This document shows positions 1 to 12,519 of a stretch of DNA of 64,000 bases, one piece after another. Every line of letters starts with the position of its first letter. Within the stretch, counting starts at the first letter, position 1. The translations under genes and the position numbers were made by a program. The notes beneath the pieces are model-generated. The model worked only from the letters and a program-made list of their open reading frames with translations. It was not told the DNA's origin and made no database searches. The stretch comes from Chrysaora quinquecirrha (Eukaryota > Cnidaria > Scyphozoa > Semaeostomeae > Pelagiidae): assembly GCA_014526335.1 (NCBI GenBank), contig JACTAT010000060.1, forward strand, positions 6,118,898 through 6,182,897, written 5' to 3'.

Positions 1-145
1 GAAAAAGATACGATGATGAAGAAGAAGAAGAAGAAGAAGAAGAAGAAGAAGAAAATGAAAACGGAAAAGAGGGAGGAGAAGAAACGGATAAAAAGAAAAC
101 AAATAAGATGAAGAAGAAGAAGATAAAGAAGAAGCTTTTGGACCT
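1..145. repeat. AAG-rich microsatellite
   Basis: Purine-rich run of AAG/GAA triplets with interruptions, running to about 140. It lies between UBAC1 exon 10 and the left edge, so it is intronic to UBAC1. Confidence 0.9.
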
Positions 146-154
146 GTTACCTAC

Positions 155-3100
155 CATGTAGTATTCTTGGATTCGTCATTCCAAGTTGTACAACGGGGTG
201 TTCCATTATCGCAGCGTACATAGGGCTGGAATATAAACACCAGACTGATAAAACGGAGAGCTAAACGCAGTGAAAAAGATAGCTAATAACCTAAAACATC
301 AGAGAAGAGCTTAAACAATACAAAGTAAAGCATAAACTTATTATTAGAGCTTAAACATTATAGAGTAAAGCAAATTTTTGCTTTAGGAGATTACTCTCTC
401 TCCATTAGTATCAAGAGCTATCAACGGCCTCCAACGTCTCATTAGGTCGAGCTGGCACAAAAAGAAACTGATTGAGCAGTTTAAAGTTCCATTTATTAAC
501 AATTTGAGCCACATCCCTTTAGATTCAACTATAACACTTGTCATAAATCAATTAACAGCCAACCTTGTAGTGTCCAGTCCAGGTTCGAGTCTCTCTGTAA
601 GATGTTCTCTATCACCAAGTAGCCATTCGAGCTGAAACGTTACATACTAGCATTAGAAGTGAACATACCACAAATATTTTAGCAGAAATGAAACAAAGTA
701 GAAAAAGTCACACAAAAAACTTTCTTTTTTCAAAGCTATGCTTCGTTTTTAGCAAAGCTATGTTTGTGTAATGCTGTGATGTGGCCAAACGTTCAAACAT
801 GTTGTTTGACAAGCAAACTTCAAATGTTCGAGAAACAATTAGCCAAGGCCTTAGACATTCAATTCATTTGAGCGAAAACAAATCAGTATCTTACAAAGAT
901 CCTGACCAAACGATAAAACATTATTTGTCAAACATTTGAAATTTGCTTGTCAGGCAAAACTTTTGACAGATCAACCATGCCACAAAACATTCTTTGCGCC
1001 TTTGAGCCGTGTGGATAAATGGCGCAATATAAATGCGTTTTATTATTATTATTATTATTACAAACATTTTTTGCTTTCATGGAGCAAAAGATGTTTTTTA
1101 ACTATTTACATTGCGGAACAAATTTAGCTTATTCTTGCTTGTCAAGCAATGTTTTTGTTAATTGGGCAAACGGGAAATGTTTGACTCTATGAATCTCAAA
1201 TGTTTGACCAACAATGTTTGATCGTTTGGTTAGGGCTAAAGACATGTTCTGCACGATTTGAGAGAATGGGTTGGAAATTTTAGAACATAGAGATTACTTA
1301 TAATATAAAACAAATAGAACATACTGCAGCTTCTTGATGGTTTCCTGTAAGTTTTAAAGCTTGTATAACATCTTTCTCTTCGAAACCCATATCCATTAGA
1401 CTTCGAGATGCCTATTTGGAAAGGATAAAATTTACATTAGAAAACGGCAATGGCTCTGAATTCATAACCATCGAGTTCAAAGAAAGAAATTAAAACAAAG
1501 CCAAAATCATCATTTGAAAGGATTAAGAATACAAATGCTCAACATATATTTGTAATGAATGGCAAACACTAGGATAGATTTTTCCACAAATGGCATACCA
1601 CAATAGATGGGATTCAAACCTGGACTGCACAGGCACAGCCAGAGAGCCAACGACGTTTCCACTAAGCCATAGAGCCCAATGAAATCGTCGAGTACATCTC
1701 CAAGTCATACAACCCAAGGCTCTCCCCCCGTTTGATTTTCTTTGTGTCTCGGCTATTTTGAGCCTTCTTCAGCACCATACATATTTATACATACTTTTCA
1801 TGAATGGCAAACACTAGGATAGATTTTTCCACAAATGGCATACAACAATAGACGGGATTGGAACCTGGACTGCATGACCAGAGAGCCAACGATGTTTCCA
1901 CAAAGTCACAGAGACGAATTAAATCGCTGAGTACATCTCCAAGTCATACAGCCCAAGGCCCCCCCACCATTTGATTTTCTTTGTGTCTCGGCTATGTTGA
2001 GCATTCGTCAGCACCATACATATTTGTACATTCTTTTCATGAATGGCAAACACTAGGATAGATTTTTCCACAAATGGCATACCACAAGAGATGGGATTCA
2101 AACCTGGACTGCACAGGCACAGCCAGAGAGCCAACGACGTTTCCACTAAGCCATAGAGCCGAATAAAATAGAAAAGTACATCTCCAAGTCATGCAGCCCA
2201 AGGCTCTCCCCCGTTTGATTTTCTTTGTGTTTCAGCTATGTTGAGCTTTTTCATCACCATAAATATTTATATAATTATATTGGTCATATATTTGAAAATT
2301 CTCAACATAAAGACATCACTTTGCAAATGCAAGCTTGATACAAAATAAGAGTCCATGAATAAATTATTTCCTTAGGAATAACACCTCCAAGAGCTGAACT
2401 GAAACCCCTATTAGATATTTAACGGTTTTCGATAAATCTTCAAATCTTCGAAGTTTGACACTTACTCTGGCATTCGGAGTGAACTCTTTATTTCCTGGTT
2501 TCCGTGGTAACAACCGTCGTCTTTCTGGAAGATATGACAACATTTCTTCTTGCGAAAGAGGCTCGTCAATATCTGGATCTGATTCGTGCATAAGTAGCCA
2601 TTCCATCGCTTGAACACGAGACATCCTAGGACAGAGGGTGATCAGGTGAAACAATGATACAAAGTCAAGCAGGAACGCTGCATAGCGAGGGACAAATAAA
2701 TTACAAATTTCAATGAAATAAGATATGCATGAATCTGTTTCTATCTTGTTTTCTTTTTGCCTCCTTGAAGCATTAGTTCTCTGCTTTGCTTCATCAAAAT
2801 CCAACGACGCAAATGTCATTCATAACTTTTCTCGAGACCCACTACTCACAGATTTTGCCTATTACAGAAACTCTTTTTTCCGACGCTAAATTCACTCTTC
2901 AGTGTCATGATCTCAACCAGCTAACTCGAGCAAGGTGTGAGGAGCTTAGTGAGGTCAGGACTTGAGCCCAAGCCATGCTAGAGTCAGAGCCAGGGTCGCG
3001 GTTTCGTTGGTTCTACTTCTGAGATCCTTACGACTGGCGCTCAATACACCATTTCACCTTCTCCTTCGCACTCAGCTTTCACGACACGCAGGGTGACAAA

Positions 3101-6100
3101 ATATTCCAGAGAGTGACACAACTCACACGAACAGCGACAGTTTAATCATTACCGATAATTTGTGTACAATGGCTGCCAAACGTGATTGGAATGCCCAAGA
3201 TTTTTTGTATGAATCACTGACATTTTCGGTAAACCCAGCATGTATCGAGCTTAATCCCCCCCCCCCCACCTCAAATAATGTTGAAACTATTGATGATTCT
3301 CTTAGTAATCGCGCGAGGCCAGAATTAGTTTGAAACTTTAGTGTTAAACAACATTATTTAAGGGGGGAGGGGTAGAGTGAAGCAGTAGCAAGCAGTGAAA
3401 CAGAATTTCGGCACAGGCGTTCCAACACTATTGGTAGTCATTGTAGCTTTGAGAGTTTAAAAATCAAATTATCTAAAGTTACCTGTTTATTATAAGTGAT
3501 TTTTTCGCTCTGTTTTCAGAAAACCCCATGTCCATGAGTTGTTTCAATGCACCCTTTGAAAAATGAGAGTTTTATACCATGACTCCATTATTACAAACTG
3601 TTTGAATTAAAAACTAGCATCTAGACAAAAATGAATTAGCCACTTACTTGATCAACTTCTATTTCGGGAGCTACAAAAAGGTAAAAGAAAAGTTAAACAG
3701 GTTTCAAGAAACAATAACAAACGGTTTCCAAATATAAAACTACTCTTCATTTTCCAAAAGACTGACAATGGGACAGTTACCTCAAATTCGAGCAACACAA
3801 CAAGGCAGACAAGGTTCTGTTCCTTAAACCGCGGCTGGACGTGCGACATTTTGCTCAAAATGGCCACAGAACATGTTCAAAAATTGCTGCCGCGACCGGA
3901 AAACTAAGAGTCGTACGTGTAGCCGTGACTTTAAGGACAAAATCACCCTTAGCTACTGTTGGGGATAGGATCATCTAGCTCAAACTCACAATGGACCAGT
4001 ACATTTGTTCGAAATAGAGAGAGTTTAAGATGCTGGAAAATATATTTACTATAGGTTGGGACCTGGCCTAAAGAGCCGAAATGCATGCAGTTAGGCTCAT
4101 CATATGAACAAAACATAGCAATGCTATCACTTTGTCCGAAGGACTATAATAATCATCATCATAATCGTCATCATCATCATCCATCCTTATCATAATTATA
4201 AGCATCATTATGATCATCATGATCAGCATCATCATTGTCGCAGTCGTCGTCATCGATGTGACGTAGGTATTTTCATAATGTCATTTTGCAGTAAACGCGG
4301 GAAATCTTGACTTCAACGTCAACAGGGGACAGAAAATCTTGTTCGAAATAGACAAATGTACCATATCCAAGTACGCTTGTCTTTGAAACGAAGTTTATTG
4401 AATGACAATCAATCTGATTAGATTAAGGATAAATAAATGAAGAAGTAATGAAAATTTACCATCAGTTTCCATGTCACTTTCATCTTTTTCCTCTGATGAG
4501 ATGACTTGTAAGAGACTTGCGACTTCCACAAGTGAAGTCAAAATTCTTTTTAATTCTCCAAGGAACTAAAAGAATGTGGAGAAAAGTTATGGGCAGCTTT
4601 TAGTAGTTTGGAAGTTGGATAGTTGTGTTAGTTTTGTAGTTTGATAAGTTTCGATAGTTTGGAATTTTGGTATGTTAGTTTAGTAAATTTAGTTTACCAG
4701 TTGTTTTGATAGATTGGTAGAGTTGGGTAGTTTTGATTGTTTGGTAGTTTAACTACATGGTAGTCTCTGACAGTTATTTAGTTTTAGTAGATTAGTAGTT
4801 TAGGAGCTAGGTAGTTCTGGTAGTACTTTTAGTAGTGTGGTTCGAATCATCATTCTTGCAGTTTTAGTAGTTTGGTAAGTTGTCATTGGGTAGATTTAGT
4901 AGATTGGTAGTTTTTGTAAGCTTGGCTTTGGGTGACTTAACTGGGATTTAATATGGTAGTTTTGCACAATTACAATGGTTAACAGTATAGCCATGTATAA
5001 TCTAATTCAAAATGGTACTTACATCATATAAAACACTGGTGCCAGCAGTTTGTGGGGCAGATTGCCCTTGCTGTTCCTCAAGTTGCTCTGTCAGCATCTC
5101 TATAGAGGCCGAGTCTATTGATTTACCAGAAGTTGCAAGCTAAATTGTAACAAAATCATTGATGAAAGTAAAAGCATATATATATATATATATATGATAG
5201 GCAAATACAAATAGGGGTAAAAGACCAGGGATCAATGATGTGTGCCAAAATTAACACCAACGGAGACAAGCTTATTATGCTTCTAGTTTGGCAGGAAGCA
5301 ATCAAGCAGGCAGATCTTTGTATTAATGCAGGTCTTGCGATGTGCCATTCTGCATTCATGCCAAAGATTTTGAAAATCCTGCATTTTTTTTTCAAGATCT
5401 GCAATCTTGAGCTTGTATGTACCACCTGTATTTCGATACAACAACATTACAACAAGCAGGTTTTGCGTAGACAGAACAAGTTTTTTGGTTTGGACCACTG
5501 TTTATTGCAAGCTGATTCTCTTTGAAAACTCAATTTCACAAATTGTCTAAGGAATGTTAAGCAAATTGGAAGTTAGGTGAATCAGGAGTTGAGTGAAACG
5601 TCTCTATGAATCACTAAAAGGCATTGAGGCCAAAAATAAACAACCCATTTTTTAAGAGAGAAGAAAAGTTTTGATCTTGAACGAATAACAGCAAGAAATA
5701 AAGCAACCACAGATGTATCTCACACAAACCTTTCTATGGCTGGCTAAGCTTGTTATATCACGTCTTTTCTTCCAAATTACAAGTTCATCTGGAGAAAAAG
5801 TTTTTTCAAATCAAAAATTGGAACTGAATGCTGTTGCTTTCCAAACAATTGGGGTATTGTTTTCTATTGTTTAAGCAAAAATTTCACATCAAAATTCTTT
5901 GGTTTTCACCTAGGTAGCCAATTATATGAATAGCAGTGCACCTTGTGGCTCTTTTACCTTTCAAAAGCAACCAATAGGGGTCCCTTTCCTCATTTCTTAT
6001 ACAGGTCATAAACAAGAGGTAAAAGACTTCTGAGTACCTAGACTTCTCTATCCCTACTACTCACTAGGTCTGGATTTTACATCATGTTTCTACAAGACCT

Positions 6101-6894
6101 CTGGTGCACTAGGATAAAATTTTGACAGTCAAGTGCACTATTGTCAGCCGAGTGCACCTCCAAAATGTCAGAAAGCGTTCATGATGATAAATAATGCATT
6201 TTTGTAGATTTCAACCCTTTTCAATGAAAGATTATAGAAGATGGAGATATTACGTTCAAGTTGGCTTTTCAGATTTTTGAGAACAACCACTGGTTTTGGT
6301 GAGTTGGGAATTTTGCGAAGGAAAAACTTCACATCAGGGGCGCCTTTCATGCCGTCACAAAATCCAGACTGCTCTGATGCCCCCTCCCCTGCATATTATA
6401 TTTTTAGTGGTTCAAAACCCTTGACTTATCCGAGCCCCCTTCATTACATTAACTCTTAAGTCGAGACCTTAAGAGTAAGCTGTGCCTTGTTTATGAAATG
6501 AGGACGACAAAACGTTTTGATCGCCCAGCGCCCACACAGCACAGCACAGTGGTGACAGCAGAGTGTTGGAACTTACTTAGGTAGGTACGTTTTCTTCAGA
6601 AATTAAATAAAAATAAAATATCCCATATATACCATTATCCTCGACTCCTTCTTGCTCTAGGGTTTTGACATCTTCGAGAGCTTTCTTCGTTCGTGCAAGT
6701 ACAACTCTGTAATTCCCATATTCCTTCGCAAGCTTTTCATCCAAAACTTTTTCCTTGATTGATTTGACAGTGTCTGCTTGACAGGCCGAAATTGACTTCT
6801 CCCTGCCTTGGCTATCAGTTACTCTTATATTCAACAAAAGCCTTGAATGTTTATTTAGATCGTCAAGACCCAATAATGGTTTAAATTCTCTCAT
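155..6894 (-). CDS. UBAC1: UBAC1 (KPC2) orthologue, 3' end outside window
   Basis: Non-catalytic subunit of the KPC ubiquitin ligase in vertebrates; its UBL and UBA domains bind proteasome and ubiquitin (family knowledge). Ten exons on the minus strand join in phase: 6894-6633, 5788-5730, 5139-5023, 4565-4460, 3670-3648, 3553-3483, 2625-2466, 1411-1325, 631-564, 225-155. They give about 341 residues against about 405 in human, so roughly the last 35-60 residues lie off the left edge. Seen in order: a ubiquitin-like N-terminus (residues ~10-105), a helical block with GELKRILTSLVEVA, UBA1 with LMDMGF (~195-200) followed by QAMEWLLMHESDPDIDEPL, UBA2 with LMDMGFEEKDV (~271-279) then EWLLGDRE, and the conserved HPVVQLGMTNPR near the end. 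Donors are GTAAGT-like except GTTGGC after exon 9. The ATG at 6894 is the only start that gives the UBL. Introns hold SINEs and microsatellites. No frameshift seen. Confidence 0.95.
700..1245. repeat. TTTG-rich dispersed repeat, two copies
   Basis: Copies of a family built from variants of CAAACATTTGAAATTTG and TTGTCAAACA. One copy ends near 866 in GCCAAGGCCTTAG. The other starts near 902 with CCTGACCAAACGAT and ends near 1238 with TTGATCGTTTGGTTAGGGC. The end motifs are inverted relative to each other. The repeat lies in UBAC1 intron 8. Confidence 0.7.
1555..2270 (-). mobile_element. tRNA-derived SINE (family 1), three tandem copies
   Basis: Three copies begin at about 1555, 1800 and 2039 (units ~245 and 239 bp). 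On the minus strand each carries a tRNA A-box-like TGGCTTAGTGG and a B-box-like GGTTTGAATCC, then TATTGTGGTATGCCA and a conserved tail. A head of about 90 bp (GAAGAAGGCTCAACATAGCC and on) precedes the A box. Head-to-tail arrangement is unusual for SINEs. Located in UBAC1 intron 7. Other copies lie at 26752, 27680, 28172, 28378 and 56283. Confidence 0.85.
2925..3078 (+). mobile_element. tRNA-derived SINE (family 2) fragment
   Basis: Matches the copies at 45701-46156 and 56931-57109 on the opposite strand. Shared pieces include GGACTTGAGCCCAAGCC (B-box region), GAGATCCTTACGACTGGCGC and CATTTCACCTTC. It lies in UBAC1 intron 6. Confidence 0.65.
3256..3372. repeat. Short inverted repeat with C-run/G-run arms
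   Basis: A C-run followed by CACCTCAAATAATGTTG is answered by CAACATTATTTAAGGGGGGA about 100 bp later. The same C-run plus ATGTTGA design recurs inside the MITE at 17380-17621 and at 39818-39955. Probably a small MITE or a remnant. Confidence 0.5.
4050..4117 (+). repeat. Fragment of the repeat that flanks the hammerhead element
   Basis: Contains ACCTGGCCTAAAGAGCCGAA and ATGCAGTTAGGCTCAT. This matches both inverted arms around the first hammerhead ribozyme (57530-57604 and 57700-57777), so that arm is itself a dispersed sequence. UBAC1 intron 4. Confidence 0.6.
4140..4260. repeat. ATC/GAT trinucleotide microsatellite
   Basis: Imperfect ATC triplets in UBAC1 intron 4. The open frame across it is low-complexity Asp/Met/Ile and is not a gene. 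Confidence 0.85.
4605..4930. repeat. TAGTTTGG-type minisatellite
   Basis: About 325 bp of imperfect short units such as TAGTTTGGTAG and TAGTTTTGGTAG in UBAC1 intron 3. No coding signal. Confidence 0.75.
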
Positions 6895-7289
6895 TTTTAT
6901 ATTTTATCTTTTCCTTATTGCTGTTTGGAAAATCTAAAATTTTCAGATTTTCTTCGTCGACGTCCCAAACAAAACCTGCTTCAAAAAGACAAAACCAAAC
7001 TAAACAACAACAGCAACAGCAACAACAAAAATGTACAATTCAATTCAATTCAATTCAAAAATTAATGACATGCTACACTAGGAGCGTGGTCAAGCTAAAG
7101 TAGAAATTAATTAATTAATTAACAAAAAGAAAGCAGGTTACAACAGCAAAAAAGCCCAAAAACCGGCTAACAGCAAACGAATAACTAAATAATGCTAAGC
7201 TAAAATTAATATATAAGCAAAAAAAATAGAAAAAGACTAACGAATGGGGTATGGAAGTGCTACCAGGGTCCGGAGACATCAGCGCATCT

Positions 7290-9430
7290 CTAGTGCATTT
7301 TTAATATGGCGGCCATGTTTCAGGAGATATTTGAGTCAATCCTTGAAATTCATGCACCTCTCAGAAAAAAACGAATACGTGATGATCCTGCACCCTGGAT
7401 AACCCCTGAAATAAGGAATCTCATGAAAGAAAGAGATAGGGCAAAGAAGGATGCAATAAACTCCCCTGATATGTGGCAGAAATATAAGACACTTCGTAAC
7501 AGAGTGACTTCAGCAATACGAAGTGCTTTGCAGTCATACTATCTGGATCTTATAAATGAAAATAAAGGAAATCCAAAACAAATGTGGAGGGCTGTGAATA
7601 AAGTGTTGAATAGAGAAACTCAATCAGCACAGATTGCTAGCATGGAAATCGAAGGACGAAAACTTACTGAAGAAAACGAAATTGCCGAAGCTCTTAATCA
7701 ACACTTTATCACAGTCGGTCCCAAACTAGCTGAGAAACTAAAGTCCAAAGCAAATGATGACCCTGTTGTCCAAATCAATGCTCGGACCCAACAACTTGAG
7801 TTTAAGCTGATTGACAATACATATGTTGTAAACGCAATATCCAAATTAAAAAATGGAAAAGCACCAGGACCAGATAAAATCTCTACAAAGCTAGTAAAGG
7901 ATGCTAGGGACTTTATCTGGAAACCATTAACTATGATCTACAACTCATCCCTGCAAACCGGTCTTTTCCCGGATATTTGGAAACTAGCTAATGTCACTCC
8001 TGTTTTTAAGGCTGGTTCGAAAAATGATCCCAACAATTACAGGCCCATCTCTGTCATTGCTATATTTTCAAGAATCTTGGAAAAGATCGTACATGACCAG
8101 ATGCTAGAATTTCTTCAACCAATTCTAACACACAATCAGGCTGCTTTTAGGAAACTATATTCAACAATAACATCCTTAATAAACAGCTCTGATTCTTGGT
8201 ATGAAACTATGGACAGGGGTGAAGTGAATCTGGCCATTTTCCTTGATCTAAAAAAGGCATTTGACACAGTCGACCTTACTATCTTATTAGCAAAATTAAA
8301 TAAATATGGCATAAGAGGAATAGCAGGCGACTGGTTTACATCATATTTGCAAAATAGAAAACAGTTTTGCACAGTCAATGGACATAAATCTTCAGCTAAA
8401 ATGATAACTTGTGGAATCCCCCAGGGCTCATGTCTTGGTCCACTCCTGTTCATAATCTATCTGAATGATTTTGAAACCTGCCTTCAGTTATCAAAAGCCA
8501 GCATGTACGCAGATGACACACACGTTACTATAACATCCAAAAACCTCGAGAATCTTCTTGAGAATGCTCAAATTGAACTTCTTAACATTTCAGAATGGAT
8601 GAGAATTAATAAGCTTACCGCCAATCCTAATAAAACAGAATACATGTTGATTGGACATCCCCGCAGAGTTAACAAAATGGAAGTCTCGGAACCGCTAATG
8701 CTCAACCACTCAGAAATAAAACGCGTGAATAAGACGAAATCACTGGGAGTCATTGTGGATGAGGGTTTGAACTGGGAACAACATTTCAAAATGTCAAACG
8801 AAAAGTTCGTGGTGGTCTCTCATCTCTAAAGAGACTAAAAAATCTTCTACCACAAAAACAACTTTATAGTATATATCAAGCCCTTATAGAAAGTCACTTA
8901 CGCTATGCAAATGTGATCTGGGGAAGTATCCCAGGCTCCAAATTAGAAGTTCTACAAAATCTACAGGATCGCGCCCGAACCATAATAGAGACGGCAAGAA
9001 TTAAAGACGATTGGTCCCATAACTGGCTCAAAGTAGAGCAACTGATTAAATTTGATCGATCTACGATGACCTATAAGATTATGAACAGGAGTTGCCCAGA
9101 AAGCCTTTGGGGCAAGTTTCCTCAGATATTCTTGCAATCAACATATAGAACGAGAAATTGCAAGAATATACAAATCCCAAGATATAACCTTGAACATGTG
9201 AAAAAAGGCTTCCATTACTCAGCACTTACTGCGTGGAACAGTATCCCAAACAATATCAGGGAGCTGCCAACTCTCCCGCAGTTCAAAAGATCTTTAAAAA
9301 CTCATCTGAAGAGCTGAGTTAAACAGAAACACGACTCCCTGGAAGAGCAGCAAAATAGGCCCTAACTGATATCTATATTACTAAACTCCTTAAATGCAAA
9401 TTAGGTTGGCCCTTTGTTATGGCCCTTTGT
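7290..9430 (+). mobile_element. 5'-truncated non-LTR retrotransposon (LINE)
   Basis: The element carries a reverse transcriptase reading frame and C-terminal region (7306-9317). A short 3' tail to about 9430 contains repeated GGCCCTTTGTT. The 5' endonuclease domain is absent: the protein starts in the linker (ILEIHAPLRKKR ... PWITPEIR) that normally follows it, and a stop lies just upstream near 7291. The 3' tail plus the adjoining 1.33-kb unit recurs on the minus strand at 62440-63190. A 5' truncation is typical of target-primed reverse transcription. Confidence 0.85.
7306..9317 (+). pseudogene. LINE reverse transcriptase, frameshifted
   Basis: Reverse transcriptase of the CR1/Jockey-like part of the non-LTR retrotransposons (clade uncertain). 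Frame one runs 7306-8829. It shows NYRPISV (motif 2), KKAFDTV (first catalytic Asp), GIPQGSCLGP (motif 4) and the catalytic box YADDTHV, then the thumb. At about 8800, in GAAAAGTTCGTGG, one base appears to be missing. The next frame continues with LKRLKNLLPQKQLYSIYQAL and then 8913-9317, which holds the usual C-terminal segment ending in WNSIPNNIRELP and FKRSLKTHL. Both catalytic motifs are intact, but the N-terminal endonuclease is missing, so this copy cannot act alone. The frameshift may be real decay or an assembly indel. Confidence 0.88.
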
Positions 9431-9432
9431 TC

Positions 9433-10765
9433 GATTACACAAGAAAGGCTTTTTCCCTGGGCCACCTAGAAGTGCGATTCTTTTTTTGATCGAAGCCCTT
9501 TCTGCCCAGGTAGTGCATGCCGTATTTTTCTAAATCTTTTGAGAACCGTAAGTTGGTGAAAATTTCGATTTTATCTCAGCCTCAAAAAGTTTCGTTTTAA
9601 ATGGCGGCCATCTATTATGTTCTTTTCACTACAAGAACAGTGCTTCTTTTGTCCTGCGAAAGTTTGTTGTGCTTACTAAAACGCGGAACCACCCAAAACG
9701 ACCCAAAACCAGCCAAAATCACGCAAAACGACCCATGATCGAATTAAAACCACCAAACACCACCTAAAATTATTCTAAAATAGTAATTTCCATTATTAAG
9801 GGCCAGAAAACTCTCAAAATACTCAGATTCTAGCAAAATATCATCGCTGTGTAGTAAATTATCTTTTCCCTTTGGGCCAATAACGTGAACAATGCGCTTT
9901 TACTTATTTCAGATTGAATCTTTTGCGTGCAACTCTCAGGGGTTTATTCAATCACTTGCGGCCTTAAAAGCCTGGATTCCACATAAAATCTTAACTGTCG
10001 TACGATTATCGCACATTCGTGAGACGTGAGAATTTCTTTTCGCACGATTATCGCACGATTATAAATACAAATTGTGACATTTTTGTCGTAGCAGAGCCTT
10101 CACGGATTACATTACTACGATTAAGTTGTGATTGTGATTTCTTGCAAGATATTTTGAGACATGAAAATGAAACACGCTTTCCAGACAATGGATACCTTTC
10201 CCAACGGTATATTTATTGGCAGAGTGCGATTGTGTCTTATCTCTCAACTTCACGCTCAAATACAATACTACAGTACTGTTGTGAACAAATAAGGCTTTTC
10301 CAACTCTAGCGATGTAAAAGGTTTTTATGTCAACAAAAGTCCCAAGACGAAAATAGAATTTTAAGAGTTAAGAATGAAATTTCAAAGAATATGAGAGTTT
10401 CTGGTGATTTTTCAAGGATTTTCTGCCGCTTAATAGATGATTCCAGGTGAATTGGACATTTCTGGGTGGTTTTGGGTGCTTTTCATCAAATTATGGTTCG
10501 TTTAGAGTGCTTTTGGCTGGTTTTGGGAAATTTTGGGTTGTTTCGCGTTTTTGGTAAGTACGTTTTCACGTCTTCAGGGCTCAAAGGACGTCAAAGGACA
10601 CTAGGAGACTGTAATTCATTTTGGAATTTTGCTCATATTCTTTCCGTTTTTAAGAAGAGTTCTTGCTTTGATTATTTCCATAATTCGCCACGCTAATTTT
10701 ACTGTTTCAATGCATATGAAACACTACTAAGAGGCCATAAATTTTTCGGGTTTCAACTTGAATGT
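9433..10765. repeat. 1.33-kb tandem duplication, copy 1
   Basis: Begins GATTACACAAGAAAGGC immediately after the LINE tail and ends GGGTTTCAACTTGAATGT. Copy 2 follows directly. The open frames at 10019-10309 and 10466-10696 have no recognisable domain, and equivalent frames occur in copy 2; I treat them as non-coding. A diverged, shorter relative lies on the minus strand at 62440-63130. Confidence 0.9.
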
Positions 10766-12097
10766 GATTACACAAGAAAGGCTTTTTCCCTGGGCCACCT
10801 AGAAGTGCGATTCTTTTTTTGATCGAAGCCCTTTCTGCCCAGGTAGTGCATGCCGTATTTTTCTAAATCTTTTGAGAACCGTAAGTTGGTGAAAATTTCG
10901 ATTTTATCTCAGCCTCAAAAAGTTTCGTTTTAAATGGCGGCCATCTATTATGTTCTTTTCACTACAAGAACAGTGCTTCTTTTGTCCTGCGAAAGTTTGT
11001 TGTGCTTACTAAAACGCGGAACCACCCAAAACGACCCAAAACCAGCCAAAATCACGCAAAACGACCCATGATCGAATTAAAACCACCAAACACCACCTAA
11101 AATTATTCTAAAATAGTAATTTCCATTATTAAGGGCCAGAAAACTCTCAAAATACTCAGATTCTAGCAAAATATCATCGCTGTGTAGTAAATTATCTTTT
11201 CCCTTTGGGCCAATAACGTGAACAATGCGCTTTTACTTATTTCAGATTGAATCTTTTGCGTGCAACTCTCAGGGTTTATTCAATCACTTGCGGCCTTAAA
11301 AGCCTGGATTCCACATAAAATCTTAACTGTCGTACGATTATCGCACATTCGTGAGACGTGAGAATTTCTTTTCGCACGATTATCGCACGATTATAAATAC
11401 AAATTGTGACATTTTTGTCGTAGCAGAGCCTTCACGGATTACATTACTACGATTTAGTTGTGATTGTGATTTCTTGCAAGATATTTTGAGACATGAAAAT
11501 GAAACACGCTTTCCAGACAATGGATACCTTTCCCAACGGTATATTTATTGGCAGAGTGCGATTGTGTCTTATCTCTCAACTTCACGCTCAAATACAATAC
11601 TACAGTACTGTTGTGAACAAATAAGGCTTTTCCAACTCCAGCGATGTAAAAGGTTTTTATGTCAACAAAAGTCCCAAGACGAAAATAGAATTTTAAGAGT
11701 TAAGAATGAAATTTCAAAGAATATGAGAGTTTCTGGTGATTTTTCAAGGATTTTCTGCCGCTTAATAGATGATTCCAGGTGAATTGGACATTTCTGGGTG
11801 GTTTTGGGTGCTTTTCATCAAATTATGGTTCGTTTAGAGTGCTTTTGGCTGGTTTTGGGAAATTTTGGGTTGTTTCGCGTTTTTGGTAAGTACGTTTTCA
11901 CGTCTTCAGGGGTCAAAGGACGTCAAAGGACACTAGGAGACTGTAATTCATTTTGGAATTTTGCTCATATTCTTTCCGTTTTTAAGAAGAGTTCTTGCTT
12001 TGATTATTTCCATAATTCGCCACGCTAATTTTACTGTTTCAATGCATATGAAACACTACTAAGAGGCCATAAATTTTTCGGGTTTCAACTTGAATGT
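10766..12097. repeat. 1.33-kb tandem duplication, copy 2
   Basis: Nearly identical to 9433-10765. I see only a handful of differences: one G lost in GGGGTTTATT, TCTAGC versus TCCAGC, GGGCTC versus GGGGTC, and TTAAGTTG versus TTTAGTTG. The sequence right after it (TCCTTTGAAAATTCAG) is unrelated, so the boundary is sharp. Such identity implies a recent event or an assembly artefact. Confidence 0.9.
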
Positions 12098-12519
12098 TCC
12101 TTTGAAAATTCAGAGCACAAACACACAAAAGGAAAATCGTTCCGATATTTATTGTTCATGAAGGACATTTAAAATTAAAGTCTGCGATGAGATAGGGATA
12201 GGATTTTCGAAGTTACGCAGCAGTAATACTACTAATTTTGCGTCTTAAGTTGACACAAAAGCGTTTGGAATATTCTCAGTAGATCTGGAAATTTGGTGGC
12301 AAAAAATTTCAAGCATTTTCCATCGAACTGTTTGACTTTTATTTAGGCTGTTAATAATAGGATTTTCGGGTGCAGACGGGGCATAGAAACGTTGCATTAG
12401 AATTCAAGTGGATGGAACACAGTCAGAGATACCCTTAACCTCCGTGACTCACTGGCTCACTATCCCTCCCAAGGTTTAGTTTTATAAAACTTGGCTTATA
12501 TTTGACCTTCAGCTTTCAT
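12098..12519. other. Unassigned intergenic sequence
   Basis: About 420 bp between the tandem duplication and a microsatellite. I see no exon-like reading frame, repeat match or RNA gene. Confidence 0.5.

Noticed and set aside
2364..2819. A 151-residue stand-alone gene on the minus strand
   Set aside because: Only 2466-2625 is exon (UBAC1 exon 7). The rest of the frame is intron read-through on both sides.
11351..11782. 143-residue frame in the tandem duplication
   Set aside because: The equivalent frame in copy 1 is cut by a stop (10019-10309). There is no recognisable domain, and the diverged copy at 62440-63130 does not preserve it.
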